DNA of 64,000 nt from Limnospira fusiformis SAG 85.79 (GTDB lineage Bacteria > Cyanobacteriota > Cyanobacteriia > Cyanobacteriales > Microcoleaceae): the NCBI RefSeq assembly GCF_012516315.1, contig NZ_CP051185.1, positions 5,461,363 to 5,525,362 of the forward strand. The letters run 5' to 3'. The first letter of the stretch is position 1; every line of letters starts with the position of its first letter. The notes under the pieces are model-generated. The model was not told where the DNA came from, searched no databases, and was given only the letters and a program-made list of their open reading frames with translations. The position numbers were made by a program, and so were the translations under genes. Below, piece by piece: positions 8,798 to 18,205 of this stretch.

Positions 8798-9709
8798 ATG
8801 TCATCTTCTGTCAAACTCAGATATGCCTATTTTCCCGGTTGTGTCGCTCAAGGTGCTTGTCGGGAACTTTATCAGTCAACCCAAGTGCTGACCGAAACTC
8901 TGGGAATTGAGTTAGTCGAGTTAAAAAAAGCCTCCTGTTGCGGTTCGGGTACTTTTAAAGAAGATTCTCAACTCCTCGAAGATACTGTCAACGCCCGAAA
9001 TCTTGCCCTAGCCGAGGAGTTGAACTTACCCCTACTCACTCACTGTAGCACCTGTCAGGGCGTGATTGGTCGGGTTGATGAACGCCTGAAAGACTATCAG
9101 AATAGTGATCCGGCTTATCTGGAAAAGGTTAACCAACTTCTGCAAAAGGAAAGCTGCACCCCCTACAAGGGCGCAACCGAGGTTAAACACTTATTATGGG
9201 CTTTGGTGGCTGATTATGGTTTAGCGGAAATTGAGCGCCGGGTGACTAGGAAGTTATCCGGTTTGAAATGTGCGGCTTTCTATGGCTGCTATCTCCTGCG
9301 CGCCCAACATCAGTTAATCTATGATGACCCTCATCAACCCGAGTCTATGGAAAATGTGTTCCGGGCGCTGGGGGCTACACCCGTTTATTATCGGGGACGG
9401 ACTCAGTGCTGCGGTTGGCCGATTTCTAGTTATGCTACCAATGAATCTTTCCAAATGGCGGGTAATCATATCGAAGAGGCGATCGCCGCTGGGGCTGATT
9501 GTATGGTCACCCCCTGTCCTCTGTGTCATCTTAACCTAGACTCCCGCCAACCAGAAATCTCGAAATTTCTGGGGCGATCGTTCAATTTACCCGTCCTTCA
9601 CCTTCCCCAAATCATTGCGATCGCGCTAGGTATCAGCCCCCAAGCCCTCGGTTTAGACAACCACATTGTCTCCACCACCCCCGTATTAGAGAAGATCATG
9701 AACAATTGA
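8798..9709 (+). CDS. HdrB-like CCG-domain protein (heterodisulfide reductase subunit B family)
   Basis: 303 residues with two cysteine-rich CCG domains. The first shows YFPGCVAQ, SCCGSGTF and HCSTCQGV; the second shows AFYGCYLL, QCCGWPISS and TPCPLCHLNLD. CCG domains in HdrB bind non-cubane [4Fe-4S] clusters and bring thiol/disulfide or quinone redox chemistry. Cyanobacterial homologues have been annotated both as HdrB-like and as a candidate succinate dehydrogenase anchor-type subunit; neither can be decided here. It has no membrane segment. It is divergent from acpP and is followed by a weak terminator and psaC, with no obvious operon partner. Confidence 0.85.
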   Translation: MSSSVKLRYAYFPGCVAQGACRELYQSTQVLTETLGIELVELKKASCCGSGTFKEDSQLLEDTVNARNLALAEELNLPLLTHCSTCQGVIGRVDERLKDYQNSDPAYLEKVNQLLQKESCTPYKGATEVKHLLWALVADYGLAEIERRVTRKLSGLKCAAFYGCYLLRAQHQLIYDDPHQPESMENVFRALGATPVYYRGRTQCCGWPISSYATNESFQMAGNHIEEAIAAGADCMVTPCPLCHLNLDSRQPEISKFLGRSFNLPVLHLPQIIAIALGISPQALGLDNHIVSTTPVLEKIMNN

Positions 9710-9727
9710 CAATTGAGAATTCTGCCT

Positions 9728-9761
9728 CCCCCTAACTAGGTGTGGGTGAGGGGTAGTTTTT
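9728..9761 (+). terminator. Putative terminator after the HdrB-like gene
   Basis: CCCCT (9729-9733) can pair with AGGGG (9749-9753), followed by TAGTTTTT. The stem is short. The remaining sequence to 9977 probably contains the psaC promoter, which I could not pinpoint. Confidence 0.4.
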
Positions 9762-9920
9762 CCCGTGTTAGGGAGAAATTCAGCAAGTTGGCAGTTCCCT
9801 GTTAGGTCCGCAAAATATTACAGAGTTTAAAGTTTTGTCGCCTTGTGTATCCTGAAAGGCAAACACTAAGCTAAAGTGATCGAAGATATACGATAATCCT
9901 GCTTTGAGCAAACCGTTTAA

Positions 9921-10223
<303 letters not shown>

Positions 10224-10305
10224 AGTGGATCTGATGGCAGTTACCCAAATCTTTTTAGGGTTAAACTGCCTCCGCACAGTTTCACGGATTTATTTGATGA
10301 CTCAC

Positions 10306-10331
10306 AGAGGGCTCTGTTCCCTCTTTTTTTT
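10306..10331 (+). terminator. psaC terminator
   Basis: AGAGGG (10306-10311) pairs with CCCTCT (10319-10324) around a 7-nt loop and is followed by an uninterrupted T-run, a standard intrinsic terminator 80 nt after psaC. Confidence 0.75.
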
Positions 10332-10345
10332 GTCTCCGTCCCCCT

Positions 10346-10590
10346 GTAGGTTGGGTGCAACCCAACAAAGGAGTAGGTTGGGTGAAGCTGTAGGTTGGGT
10401 GCAACCCAACAAAGGAGTAGGTTGGGTGAAGCTGTAGGTTGGGTGCAACCCAACAAAGGAGTAGGTTGGGTGAAGTTGTAGGTTGGGTGCAACCCAACAA
10501 AGGAGTAGGTTGGGTGAAGCGCAGCCGGGCCCAACAAAGCCCCTCTGTGTAGTAGAGTAGGTTAGGTGAAGGGCAGCGTAACCCAACAAA
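10346..10590 (+). repeat. REP array upstream of the RAYT gene (four 52-bp units plus a degenerate one)
   Basis: Four tandem ~52-bp units each hold one GTAG-headed perfect hairpin (GTTGGGT-GCA-ACCCAAC), then AAAGGA and a second GTAG half-hairpin ending GTGAAGCTG. A degenerate fifth unit extends to 10590. The GTAG foot next to an imperfect palindrome is the signature of REP sequences mobilised by RAYTs. Minus-strand open frames across it are only translations of the repeat. The 159 bp from 10591 to the RAYT start hold nothing recognised. Confidence 0.85.
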
Positions 10591-10749
10591 TAGGGTTTGT
10601 ATTTGTGTGGAAGGAGAGTCGAACCCAAGCCGTCAGTTACAGCTTGTTCACCAGTAGCTTAATACATTGCCCTCACCCTAAATCTGGATCCCAGAGAGGG
10701 AGAGGGACTTTGAGAGGTTATCAGATGATTTCTGAACAGGCTGTAACCC

Positions 10750-11313
10750 ATGCACGCACCCACTAAAATTATGAAATATCGAAGAGCTAAAATAGAAGGT
10801 GGCACATACTTTTTCACTGTGGTAACAGACAGGAGACGAGAGTTTTTGTGCTTTCCCGAAAATATCTTATTATTAAGGCAGGCTGTCCGAGAAGTGATGG
10901 CGGAATATCCTTTCGATATAAATGCCTGCGTTATCTTACCGAACCATATACACTGCGTATGGACTTTACCAGAAGGCGATCGCGATTTTTCTAATCGGTG
11001 GCGTTTGGTGAAAAACTATTTTACCCAAAAATGCGATCGACAATATCACGGTCAAATTTCGGCATCTAAACAACAGAAACAGGAGAAAGCGATTTGGCAA
11101 CGTCGTTTTTGGGAACATTGCATTGTGGATGAAACCGATTTTATTAATCATGTTGAATACATTCATTATAACCCGGTTAAGCATGGTTTAGTCAAAGCCC
11201 CAAAGGATTGGCAGTATTCAAGTTTTTTAAGGTATGTTCGTCAGGGTATTTACGATATTAATTGGGGTGCAGAAACGGAGATTGTATTTGATGCGAATGT
11301 GGGACGGGAATAA
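10750..11313 (+). CDS. REP-associated tyrosine transposase (RAYT, Y1/HUH family)
   Basis: 187 residues. The HUH motif is LPNHIHCVW (His66, His68), and the catalytic Tyr lies in HVEYIHYNPVKHGLV (Tyr137 or Tyr140). The N-terminus YRRAKIEGGTYFFTVVT is typical of TnpA_REP proteins. The start may be ATG 10750 or ATG 10771; the second fits the family better. RAYTs nick and join single-stranded REP hairpins and are domesticated single-copy relatives of IS200 transposase. The gene is flanked on both sides by GTAG-headed REP hairpins, so cognate enzyme and substrate appear side by side. No terminal structures of a complete insertion sequence were found. Confidence 0.93.
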   Translation: MHAPTKIMKYRRAKIEGGTYFFTVVTDRRREFLCFPENILLLRQAVREVMAEYPFDINACVILPNHIHCVWTLPEGDRDFSNRWRLVKNYFTQKCDRQYHGQISASKQQKQEKAIWQRRFWEHCIVDETDFINHVEYIHYNPVKHGLVKAPKDWQYSSFLRYVRQGIYDINWGAETEIVFDANVGRE

Positions 11314-11354
11314 ATTTTAATAAATTGGTATTATGTACCACACCCAACAGAGGG

Positions 11355-12081
11355 TAGGTTGTGTGCAACCCAACAGAGAGTAGGTTGTGTGCAACCTAAC
11401 AGGGGTAGGTTGTGTGAACCCAACAGGGGTAGGTTGTGTGCAACCCAACAGGGGTAGGTTGTGTGCAACCCAACAGGAGTAGGTTGGGTGCAACCCAACA
11501 GAGGGTAGGTTGTGTGCAACCCAACAGGAGTAGGTTGGGTGCAACCCAACAGGAGTAGGTTGTGTGAACCCAACAGGAGTAGGTTGGGTGCAACCCAACA
11601 GGAGTAGGTTGGGTGCAACCCAACAGGAGTAGGTTGTGTGAACCCAACAGGAGTAGGTTGGGTGCAACCCAACATGGGTAGGTTGTGTGAACCCAACAGG
11701 AGTAGGTTGGGTGCAACCCAACAGAGGGTAGGTTGTGTGAACCCAACAGGAGTAGGTTGGGTGCAACCCAACAGAGGGTAGGTTGTGTGAACCCAACAGG
11801 AGTAGGTTGTGTGAACCCAACAGGAGTAGGTTGTGTGAACCCAACAGGAGTAGGTTGTGTGAACCCAACAGAGAGTAGTGCAACCCAACAGAGGGTAGGT
11901 TGGGTGCAACCCAACATGGGGTAGGTTGGGTGCAACCCAACAGAGGGTAGGTTGGGTGCAACCCAACAGAGAGTAGTGCAACCCAACATGGGGTAGGTTG
12001 GGTGCAACCCAACAGAGAGTAGGTTGGGTGCAACACGACATCGGGTAAAGTTGGGTTTCGCTGCGCTTCACCCAACCTACA
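11355..12081 (+). repeat. Expanded REP array, about 28 tandem hairpin units
   Basis: About 28 direct units of 24-26 bp (two shortened to ~20 bp), each starting GTAG. Three core variants are intermixed: a perfect palindrome (GTTGGGT-GCA-ACCCAAC), one with a single mismatch (GTTGTGT-GCA-ACCCAAC), and a shortened one (GTTGTGT-GA-ACCCAAC). Linkers are GGA, GGG, GAGA, GAGG or TGGG. The last element (about 12052-12081) is a longer hairpin in inverse orientation, ending CACCCAACCTAC. The array fills nearly all the space between the RAYT stop and glmS. No spacer diversity is present, so it is not CRISPR. Confidence 0.9.
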
Positions 12082-12091
12082 ACTACAATTA

Positions 12092-12100
12092 TGGTATAAT
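12092..12100 (+). promoter_or_regulatory. Extended -10 promoter candidate for glmS
   Basis: TGGTATAAT (TG-N-TATAAT, box 12095-12100) lies 46 nt before the glmS start, immediately 3' of the last REP hairpin. No good -35 box is visible because the REP array occupies that position, consistent with reliance on an extended -10. Confidence 0.5.
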
Positions 12101-12145
12101 CGCGCAGAACCCCAATGATCTAAGTTTGAGGAGTTACCAATACTA

Positions 12146-14077
12146 ATGTGTGGAATTGTTGGTTATATCGGCACTCAAATCGCTACAGACGTTCTCATGT
12201 CTGGGCTGGAAAAACTGGAGTATCGGGGTTATGACTCGGCTGGACTCGCTACGGTCTGGGAAGGTCAAATTAATTATCTTCGGGCTAAGGGTAAACTCTA
12301 TAATCTACGCGATAAGTTAAGCCAGGTGGAAATGCCAGCCCAAATTGGTATTGGTCACACCCGCTGGGCTACCCATGGGAAACCAGAAGAATATAACGCT
12401 CACCCACAATTGGACCCCTATGGACGGGTGGCGGTGGTTCAAAATGGCATTATTGAAAATTATCGGGAACTGCGGGAAGAGTTGAAGGGAAAGGGATATG
12501 AGTTTAAATCTGATACCGATACGGAGGTAATTCCTCATCTGATTTCTGAGTTTTTATCACATCTATCTAAGCCGGAACCGGGTTCCCCTTCGGTTTTTTT
12601 TGAGGCGGTGCGTCTCGCGGTTAAGCGTTTGGATGGGGCTTTTGCGATCGCTGTTTTATGTGCAGACTATCCCAATGAGTTAATTGTTGCCCGCCAACAA
12701 GCACCCCTTTCTATTGGCTTAGGACAAGGGGAATTTTTCTGCGCTTCTGATACTCCCGCTTTAGTTCCCTATACCCAAGCTGTTGTCAGTTTAGATAACG
12801 GCGAAATGGCTCGGTTGACTCCTTTGGGGGTTGAGATTTACAGTTTTGACGGGGAACGTCTTAATAAAAAGCCCCGTATTCTCAACTGGAGTCCGACTCT
12901 GGTAGAAAAGCAAGTCTTTAAGCATTTTATGCTCAAAGAAATTCACGAACAACCAGGGGTCGTGCGAGACTGTCTCAATGCCTATATTCATGATGATTGG
13001 CAGGTTCCAGAAACTAGCAAAACTTCCAAATCTGCGACTGTTAATAAGAGTTTATCTCCGATTAATTTGAACCTCCCTAATGCTTTATGTGAGGGTGTGG
13101 AACAGGTGCAAATATTGGCTTGTGGTACCAGTTGGCACGCCAGTTTGGTGGGGAAATATCTATTAGAACAGTTGGCGGATTTACCAACAACAGTTCAATA
13201 TGCTTCGGAGGCTCGTTATTCCCCGATTCCACTGCGACCTAATACGATGACTATTGGGGTTACTCAGTCGGGAGAAACTGCTGATACTTTGGCGGCGTTG
13301 GCTATGGAACAGCAACGCAGAATTAATGCTGGGGCGGCGTTTGCTCCCCGTTTATTAGGGATTACTAATCGCCCGGAAAGTTCTTTGGGGCAAATGGTTC
13401 CACATTTGATTGATACTAGGGCGGGTATTGAAATTGGGGTGGCGGCTACTAAGACTTTTTTGGCTCAATTGATAGCCTTTTATTTGTTGGCTTTGGATTT
13501 GGCTTGGCGACGGCAGACTATATCGGTATCTCGCCTTGAGGAAATTATTAAGGGTTTGCGACAAATTCCTTCTCAAATTGAGTTGATTCTGAGCAGTCAT
13601 GAACAGGATATTGGGGAACTTTCCCATGATTTTAGTGATACTCAGGATTTTATTTTCTTGGGTCGGGGAATTAATTTTCCCATCGCTTTGGAGGGTGCTT
13701 TAAAACTCAAGGAAATTAGCTACATTCACGCGGAAGGATATCCGGCGGGAGAGATGAAACACGGTCCGATCGCCCTGTTGGATGATAAGGTTCCGGTAGT
13801 GGCGATCGCAATGCCTGGTATGGTTTATGAAAAGGTGATTTCTAATGCTCAGGAAGCTAAAGCGAGGGATGCTAGATTAATTGGAGTGACACCCAAAACC
13901 AGCGGCGAGTCAGCCGAGATTTTTGATGATTTATTATCAGTCCCGGAAGTGGATGAGTTATTATCACCCATTCTCACAGTTATTCCCCTGCAATTGTTAG
14001 CTTACCACATAGCGGCACGACGGGGCTTAGATGTAGACCAACCTCGCAACCTCGCTAAGTCGGTGACAGTGGAATAA
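12146..14077 (+). CDS. glmS: Glutamine-fructose-6-phosphate aminotransferase (isomerizing)
   Basis: 643 residues starting MCGIVGYIG, whose Cys2 becomes the N-terminal glutaminase nucleophile. The class II glutaminase domain (about 1-220) has GHTRWATHG and NGIIENY. Two SIS domains follow (about 320-450 and 490-630), with CGTSWHA, TQSGETADTLAAL and GRGINFPIALEGALKLKEISYIHAE split by family position, and the C-terminus NLAKSVTVE. It makes glucosamine-6-phosphate for peptidoglycan and LPS. A ~20-residue Ser/Thr/Lys-rich insertion near 285-305 lies between the domains. It converges on the DUF433 gene with only 22 bp between stops. Confidence 0.98.
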   Translation: MCGIVGYIGTQIATDVLMSGLEKLEYRGYDSAGLATVWEGQINYLRAKGKLYNLRDKLSQVEMPAQIGIGHTRWATHGKPEEYNAHPQLDPYGRVAVVQNGIIENYRELREELKGKGYEFKSDTDTEVIPHLISEFLSHLSKPEPGSPSVFFEAVRLAVKRLDGAFAIAVLCADYPNELIVARQQAPLSIGLGQGEFFCASDTPALVPYTQAVVSLDNGEMARLTPLGVEIYSFDGERLNKKPRILNWSPTLVEKQVFKHFMLKEIHEQPGVVRDCLNAYIHDDWQVPETSKTSKSATVNKSLSPINLNLPNALCEGVEQVQILACGTSWHASLVGKYLLEQLADLPTTVQYASEARYSPIPLRPNTMTIGVTQSGETADTLAALAMEQQRRINAGAAFAPRLLGITNRPESSLGQMVPHLIDTRAGIEIGVAATKTFLAQLIAFYLLALDLAWRRQTISVSRLEEIIKGLRQIPSQIELILSSHEQDIGELSHDFSDTQDFIFLGRGINFPIALEGALKLKEISYIHAEGYPAGEMKHGPIALLDDKVPVVAIAMPGMVYEKVISNAQEAKARDARLIGVTPKTSGESAEIFDDLLSVPEVDELLSPILTVIPLQLLAYHIAARRGLDVDQPRNLAKSVTVE

Positions 14078-14099
14078 TAGATAACGATTTATGGTAAAA

Positions 14100-14822
14100 T
14101 TAACCGATAGCAGCCTGTGAGTTAGATTCAAATAAAATGGCTTGTTGAATTTGCCAGGGTTGGCAGTTATAATCATCAGCAATATCCTCGATAGAGTCCC
14201 CGGCATCAAACAGTTGAGTGACAATTTTGGTGGGAATGCCTGTTCCGGTGATGGTAGGTTTACCAAAGGAAATATTAGGATCTATGATTAAGACTTTATC
14301 CCGGAAGTTGTGGCTATGATCGTTGATGATAGGGAAGAGTCTGGAGGCGATGTCTTGTTCATCCCATTCTATGCGAGTTAACAGATTATTTAAGACCTGT
14401 TTCATGGCTAATTGTCCTGAACGGGAGGCATTAATTAGCCGTTCAAATTGTTCGATAAAAATGTCAACCCCATCGGTGCTAAATTGTTTTTGAACAAGGG
14501 GATGTTCTGTTTTAAATTGTTCGCTTATGTAGTCGAGGGCGAGTCTAACTTGACGAAGGGGGACGTTATGAACGGTGCGAATGACTCTGAGGACGTGAGC
14601 TTCAACTAGGTTGGTAAAGGAGAGTTGGGGAATATTCGGTTGAGGGCGTTGGATGAGGGGTAAGAAGTCTTGATCTCCTTTTTGGGTGGGGTAGCTGCGT
14701 CCATTTACCCATGTTTTGAGGGTAGGTAGGGGGATATGAAGATAGCGGGCAGTATCGGCTATCGTGTAAATAGGAACATGATAGAGATTTTGTTGAGTTA
14801 GCAGGGATGATGTTTTAACCAT
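14100..14822 (-). CDS. DUF433 protein with N-terminal helix-turn-helix (VapB45-like antitoxin type)
   Basis: 240 residues. The N-terminal ~60 residues resemble a MerR-like DNA-binding helix-turn-helix (YTIADTARYLHIPLPTLKTWV). The C-terminal ~60 residues are DUF433, with IIDPNISFGKPTITGTGIPT and a second helical motif. In the VapB45 group, DUF433 proteins are antitoxins paired with a DUF5615/PIN-like toxin, normally overlapping or adjacent. No such frame exists on either side here: glmS lies on one side and the GGDEF/EAL gene on the other. The protein is therefore an orphan antitoxin or a DNA-binding regulator. Confidence 0.75.
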   Translation of the reverse strand: MVKTSSLLTQQNLYHVPIYTIADTARYLHIPLPTLKTWVNGRSYPTQKGDQDFLPLIQRPQPNIPQLSFTNLVEAHVLRVIRTVHNVPLRQVRLALDYISEQFKTEHPLVQKQFSTDGVDIFIEQFERLINASRSGQLAMKQVLNNLLTRIEWDEQDIASRLFPIINDHSHNFRDKVLIIDPNISFGKPTITGTGIPTKIVTQLFDAGDSIEDIADDYNCQPWQIQQAILFESNSQAAIG

Positions 14823-14929
14823 CGGTTGTGGGTATATTGCGGATTAGCAAAAATAGTAGGCTTGGTTAGAATCACGATATTTTGAGATTATAGCGAATAG
14901 GTGAGGTAGGGGAGTGTAACCGGTTGGGG

Positions 14930-17900
14930 TTAACTTTTCTGTTGCAGATAAGCCCTAAATTGGGCGGGTGGTAGAGGTTTACTAAATAGATATCCCTGAC
15001 CGTAATCACATCCTTGATTACAGAGAAAGTCGAGTTGGGCGGTGGTTTCAATGCCTTCTGCTACCACGACTAAGCCTAACCCATGAGCCATAGTAATCAT
15101 GGTTTTGACTAGAGCGATCGCATCTTGATCATCGGGAAGATCCGAAATAAATGATTTATCAATTTTCAAGACACTAAAAGGAAATCGCTTTAGATAACTA
15201 AGGGAGGAATAACCTGTGCCAAAATCATCGATCGCCAAACGGATTTTGAGGTGATTCAGTTGTTTAATTAAACTTTGCACTCCCGGAACTTCTTCCACCA
15301 GGGAACGTTCGGTTATTTCTAACTCTAAGCAATCACTACTCAGACCATTATTAGCGATCGCCTCTATAATCACATTAACCAGGTTAGGGGTCCGTAACTG
15401 ACGGGGAGACATATTCACCGCCACCCATAACCCATTGTTTCCCTGTTGATGCCAATTAGCCACCTCTTGACAGGCTTGTGATAAAATCCACTCTCCCAAA
15501 TCTACAATTAACCGACTTTCTTCAGCAATAGCAATAAACTGGTCAGGTCTAATATTTCCTAGTTCGGGATTATACCAACGCATCAAAGCCTCAGCCCCAA
15601 CAATTTGAGAGGTATTCAGATGAATAAAAGGCTGATACACCACAGATAGTTCATTTCTGCTTATGGCATGACGAAGCTGATTTTCAATGATAATCCGACT
15701 TTGAGCCTCATCATTCATATTTTGAGTAAAAAATGCGAAAACATTACGGCCTTCCTGCTTCGCTGCATACATAGCCGTATCTGCATTTCTCACCAATGTA
15801 CTGACATTCTTGCCATCTTGGGGATAACTAGCAATACCAATACTGGCTGATATAAATGCTTCTTCACCGCACAGATTAAAGGGTTCACCCAATACATCTA
15901 AGACCTGATTAGCAATATATTCAGCCTGTACTAAGTCATCTAACTTGGGGATAATCAATAAAAACTCATCACCACCAAGTCGCCCTACTGTATCAGTTTT
16001 GCGGATACATCCTCTTAATCTCATCCCGGCTTCTTTTAACAAAAAATCTCCTAATTCATGACCTAGGGTATCGTTAATATTTTTAAAGTGGTCTAGGTCA
16101 ATAAACATCACCGCGACGTTACTATGATGAACTTGAGCCTCGGTAATTGCTTGTCGTAGTCTATCAAAAATTAAAGTTCGGTTCGGTAGGTCGGTCAGAG
16201 CGTCATAGTTGGCTTGATGGGCTAAAATTTCCTCGTTATGTTTCTGTTGAGTAATATCTTCTTTAACTGCGATAAAGTGGGTAATATAACCTTCTTCATC
16301 TCGCATCGGACATATAGAAGCGTGTTCCCAGAAGAGTTCTCCGTTTTTTTTCTTATTGTGAAACTCCCCAGACCACTGTTTCCCTGATGTAATCTGTCTC
16401 CATAACACATCATATTCCGGTTCTGTGGTGTAGCCAGATTTCAGGATGCGAGGATTTTGACCGATTACCTCTCCTGCTTTATATCCGGTGATTTCTTCAA
16501 ATTTCGGGTTCACATACTGAATATCTCCCTCGGAGTCGGTAATCACAATAGAGACCGGACTTTGATCGCAAGCGCGGGAAAACATTTTCAGCTGATCTTC
16601 GGTTTTTTTGAAGTCGGTAATATCTGTTAAGGATGCTAGATAGGCTGTTTCCTGTTCCCAAGAAATTTCTACTACTCGCATACGGACGATTTTTAGCTGT
16701 CCATCCTGTCTCAAAATTTCTAATTCGGTTGATTCTTTGGTGACTAGGGGAATACCTATCAGTTCCCCTTCCAGTTGGCTGGCTGGGCGACCGAATAAAG
16801 CCTCGGCGGCGGGGTTAATGAATAGGGCGCGTCCTTCACGGTTGACTACTACTAAACCGTTGGTACTGGTGCTGATAATGGTTCTCAGACGTGCTTCGCT
16901 TTCCCTTAACGCGGCTTCGGCTGTGATGGAAGAGTTAATGATTTCCTGATTCTCGATCGCTTTTATGGTGCTGATTATATGGGTGACTTGACCATGGCGA
17001 TCGCTTACTGGGGTCGATTCTTGGCTGACCCAGTGAACAGAACTATCCGGTTGTATAATTCGATAGTTCAGGCTGTAATTTTGTTTCATAAATAACGATG
17101 TCGTATAGTTTTGCACCCAACCATATAGATCCTCGACATGGATCTGATTCAACAATTGCTCAAAATTTATGGATGTCGGCTGGGGAGTTAATCCTAAAAT
17201 ATGATATAATTGCTCTGATACAATCATTTCTCCGGTGTTCATATTTAAACACCAACTCCCCGTTTTGGTCAGGGCTTGCACTTGGGCTAGGTGCTGCTGT
17301 AGCTGCTGGTGTTGCGATTTCAGCTTGGAATCGGTGATATCTTCACAGATGGCGATCGCTCTGAAATCCGACCCATCTTGACTATCAATTGGGTAGAGTC
17401 TCAGGCAAAACCATTCGGTTATATTATCTTTTGTAATCGGAATTTCTGCGACTATTTCTGAGATATTAGTGTCGGCAATTTGGGGCGATCGCTCTCTTAG
17501 CCAGGTTTCAAGTTCCGGGGGAATTTGAGAATTGACCACTAAGGTTTCATGGGCTTTCCTATTCGCGAAAATAATTTTATGTTCTTGATTAACTATGAAT
17601 ATGGGGAGATTAATGGCATTTAAAATCATCTCCATTGGGCTGGCTTTAATATGATTAATACTATCATCGATATGCTCATCAAGATATTGGTCAATAATCG
17701 TCTGATATTGACGCTGTTTTTCTTCCGCAAAAAATTGCCTCTCAATAGCCGTAAAGAAATCCCCGACTACTTGGGAGAATAGGTGTTCCTGTTCACTGCT
17801 AAATTCTCCTAACTTAATCAGATTTAAATAGCATTGTCTATATTGTTGGAGAGTTTCCACCATTTCCGCAGCGGAGATATCGGTCTGGGTTTCCGCCGAA

Positions 17901-18205
17901 ATAGCGATCGCACTTATTCCCCCCAGCGTCTGTAAATGTTCCTCCATGTCAGAAACTAGATATCCTGGGGTGAGATCTGCAGTCATCTCAATTAATAGCA
18001 GGGAAATGCGGGAAGTTAAACCCTGCACTGACCGTAAGTGAGTTATAATGGAAGGTTGGGTAGTCTGACCGAAACACTGTAGTAACTGCATTACCATCCA
18101 TTCTTGATGGTTAACAATCAGTTGGTGTAGGGGTTCTACTAAACTCACCCCCAATGGTAGTGAAGCGATCGCATAACGTCTAGGCTGCGGAATTGATATT
18201 TTCAT
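14930..18205 (-). CDS. Multi-PAS GGDEF/EAL cyclic-di-GMP protein
   Basis: 1091 residues. An N-terminal ~190-residue helical domain of unknown type is followed by four PAS/PAC units (roughly 195-300, 310-430, 440-540, 545-660), then GGDEF (about 665-835) and EAL (about 845-1091). RLGGDEFLLI is intact, so diguanylate cyclase activity is possible. The EAL domain keeps GAEALMRW, ELEITE, IDDFGTGYSSL, KIDKSF and VVAEGIET, so phosphodiesterase activity is also possible. No transmembrane segment or signal peptide is seen, so it is probably cytoplasmic. The signal sensed cannot be read. It lies 107 bp upstream of the DUF433 gene on the same strand. Confidence 0.95.
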   Translation of the reverse strand: MKISIPQPRRYAIASLPLGVSLVEPLHQLIVNHQEWMVMQLLQCFGQTTQPSIITHLRSVQGLTSRISLLLIEMTADLTPGYLVSDMEEHLQTLGGISAIAISAETQTDISAAEMVETLQQYRQCYLNLIKLGEFSSEQEHLFSQVVGDFFTAIERQFFAEEKQRQYQTIIDQYLDEHIDDSINHIKASPMEMILNAINLPIFIVNQEHKIIFANRKAHETLVVNSQIPPELETWLRERSPQIADTNISEIVAEIPITKDNITEWFCLRLYPIDSQDGSDFRAIAICEDITDSKLKSQHQQLQQHLAQVQALTKTGSWCLNMNTGEMIVSEQLYHILGLTPQPTSINFEQLLNQIHVEDLYGWVQNYTTSLFMKQNYSLNYRIIQPDSSVHWVSQESTPVSDRHGQVTHIISTIKAIENQEIINSSITAEAALRESEARLRTIISTSTNGLVVVNREGRALFINPAAEALFGRPASQLEGELIGIPLVTKESTELEILRQDGQLKIVRMRVVEISWEQETAYLASLTDITDFKKTEDQLKMFSRACDQSPVSIVITDSEGDIQYVNPKFEEITGYKAGEVIGQNPRILKSGYTTEPEYDVLWRQITSGKQWSGEFHNKKKNGELFWEHASICPMRDEEGYITHFIAVKEDITQQKHNEEILAHQANYDALTDLPNRTLIFDRLRQAITEAQVHHSNVAVMFIDLDHFKNINDTLGHELGDFLLKEAGMRLRGCIRKTDTVGRLGGDEFLLIIPKLDDLVQAEYIANQVLDVLGEPFNLCGEEAFISASIGIASYPQDGKNVSTLVRNADTAMYAAKQEGRNVFAFFTQNMNDEAQSRIIIENQLRHAISRNELSVVYQPFIHLNTSQIVGAEALMRWYNPELGNIRPDQFIAIAEESRLIVDLGEWILSQACQEVANWHQQGNNGLWVAVNMSPRQLRTPNLVNVIIEAIANNGLSSDCLELEITERSLVEEVPGVQSLIKQLNHLKIRLAIDDFGTGYSSLSYLKRFPFSVLKIDKSFISDLPDDQDAIALVKTMITMAHGLGLVVVAEGIETTAQLDFLCNQGCDYGQGYLFSKPLPPAQFRAYLQQKS

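Noticed and set aside
10600-10660. tRNA-like GTTCGA segment on the minus strand
   Set aside because: The putative T-arm does not form a proper 5-bp stem, and no anticodon arm or acceptor pairing was found.
11317-12075. Three overlapping minus-strand open frames of 200-250 codons (CWVAPNL/GCTQPT repeats), and similar ones at 10241-10628
   Set aside because: They are translations of the REP tandem repeat in several frames at once, with no start signals. A repeat of about 24-26 bp without stops stays open by chance.
11355-12081. CRISPR array
   Set aside because: Repeats are 24-26 bp direct units with only 3-4 bp linkers and no unique spacers, and no cas genes are present. A RAYT gene adjoins the array, so REP is the better explanation.
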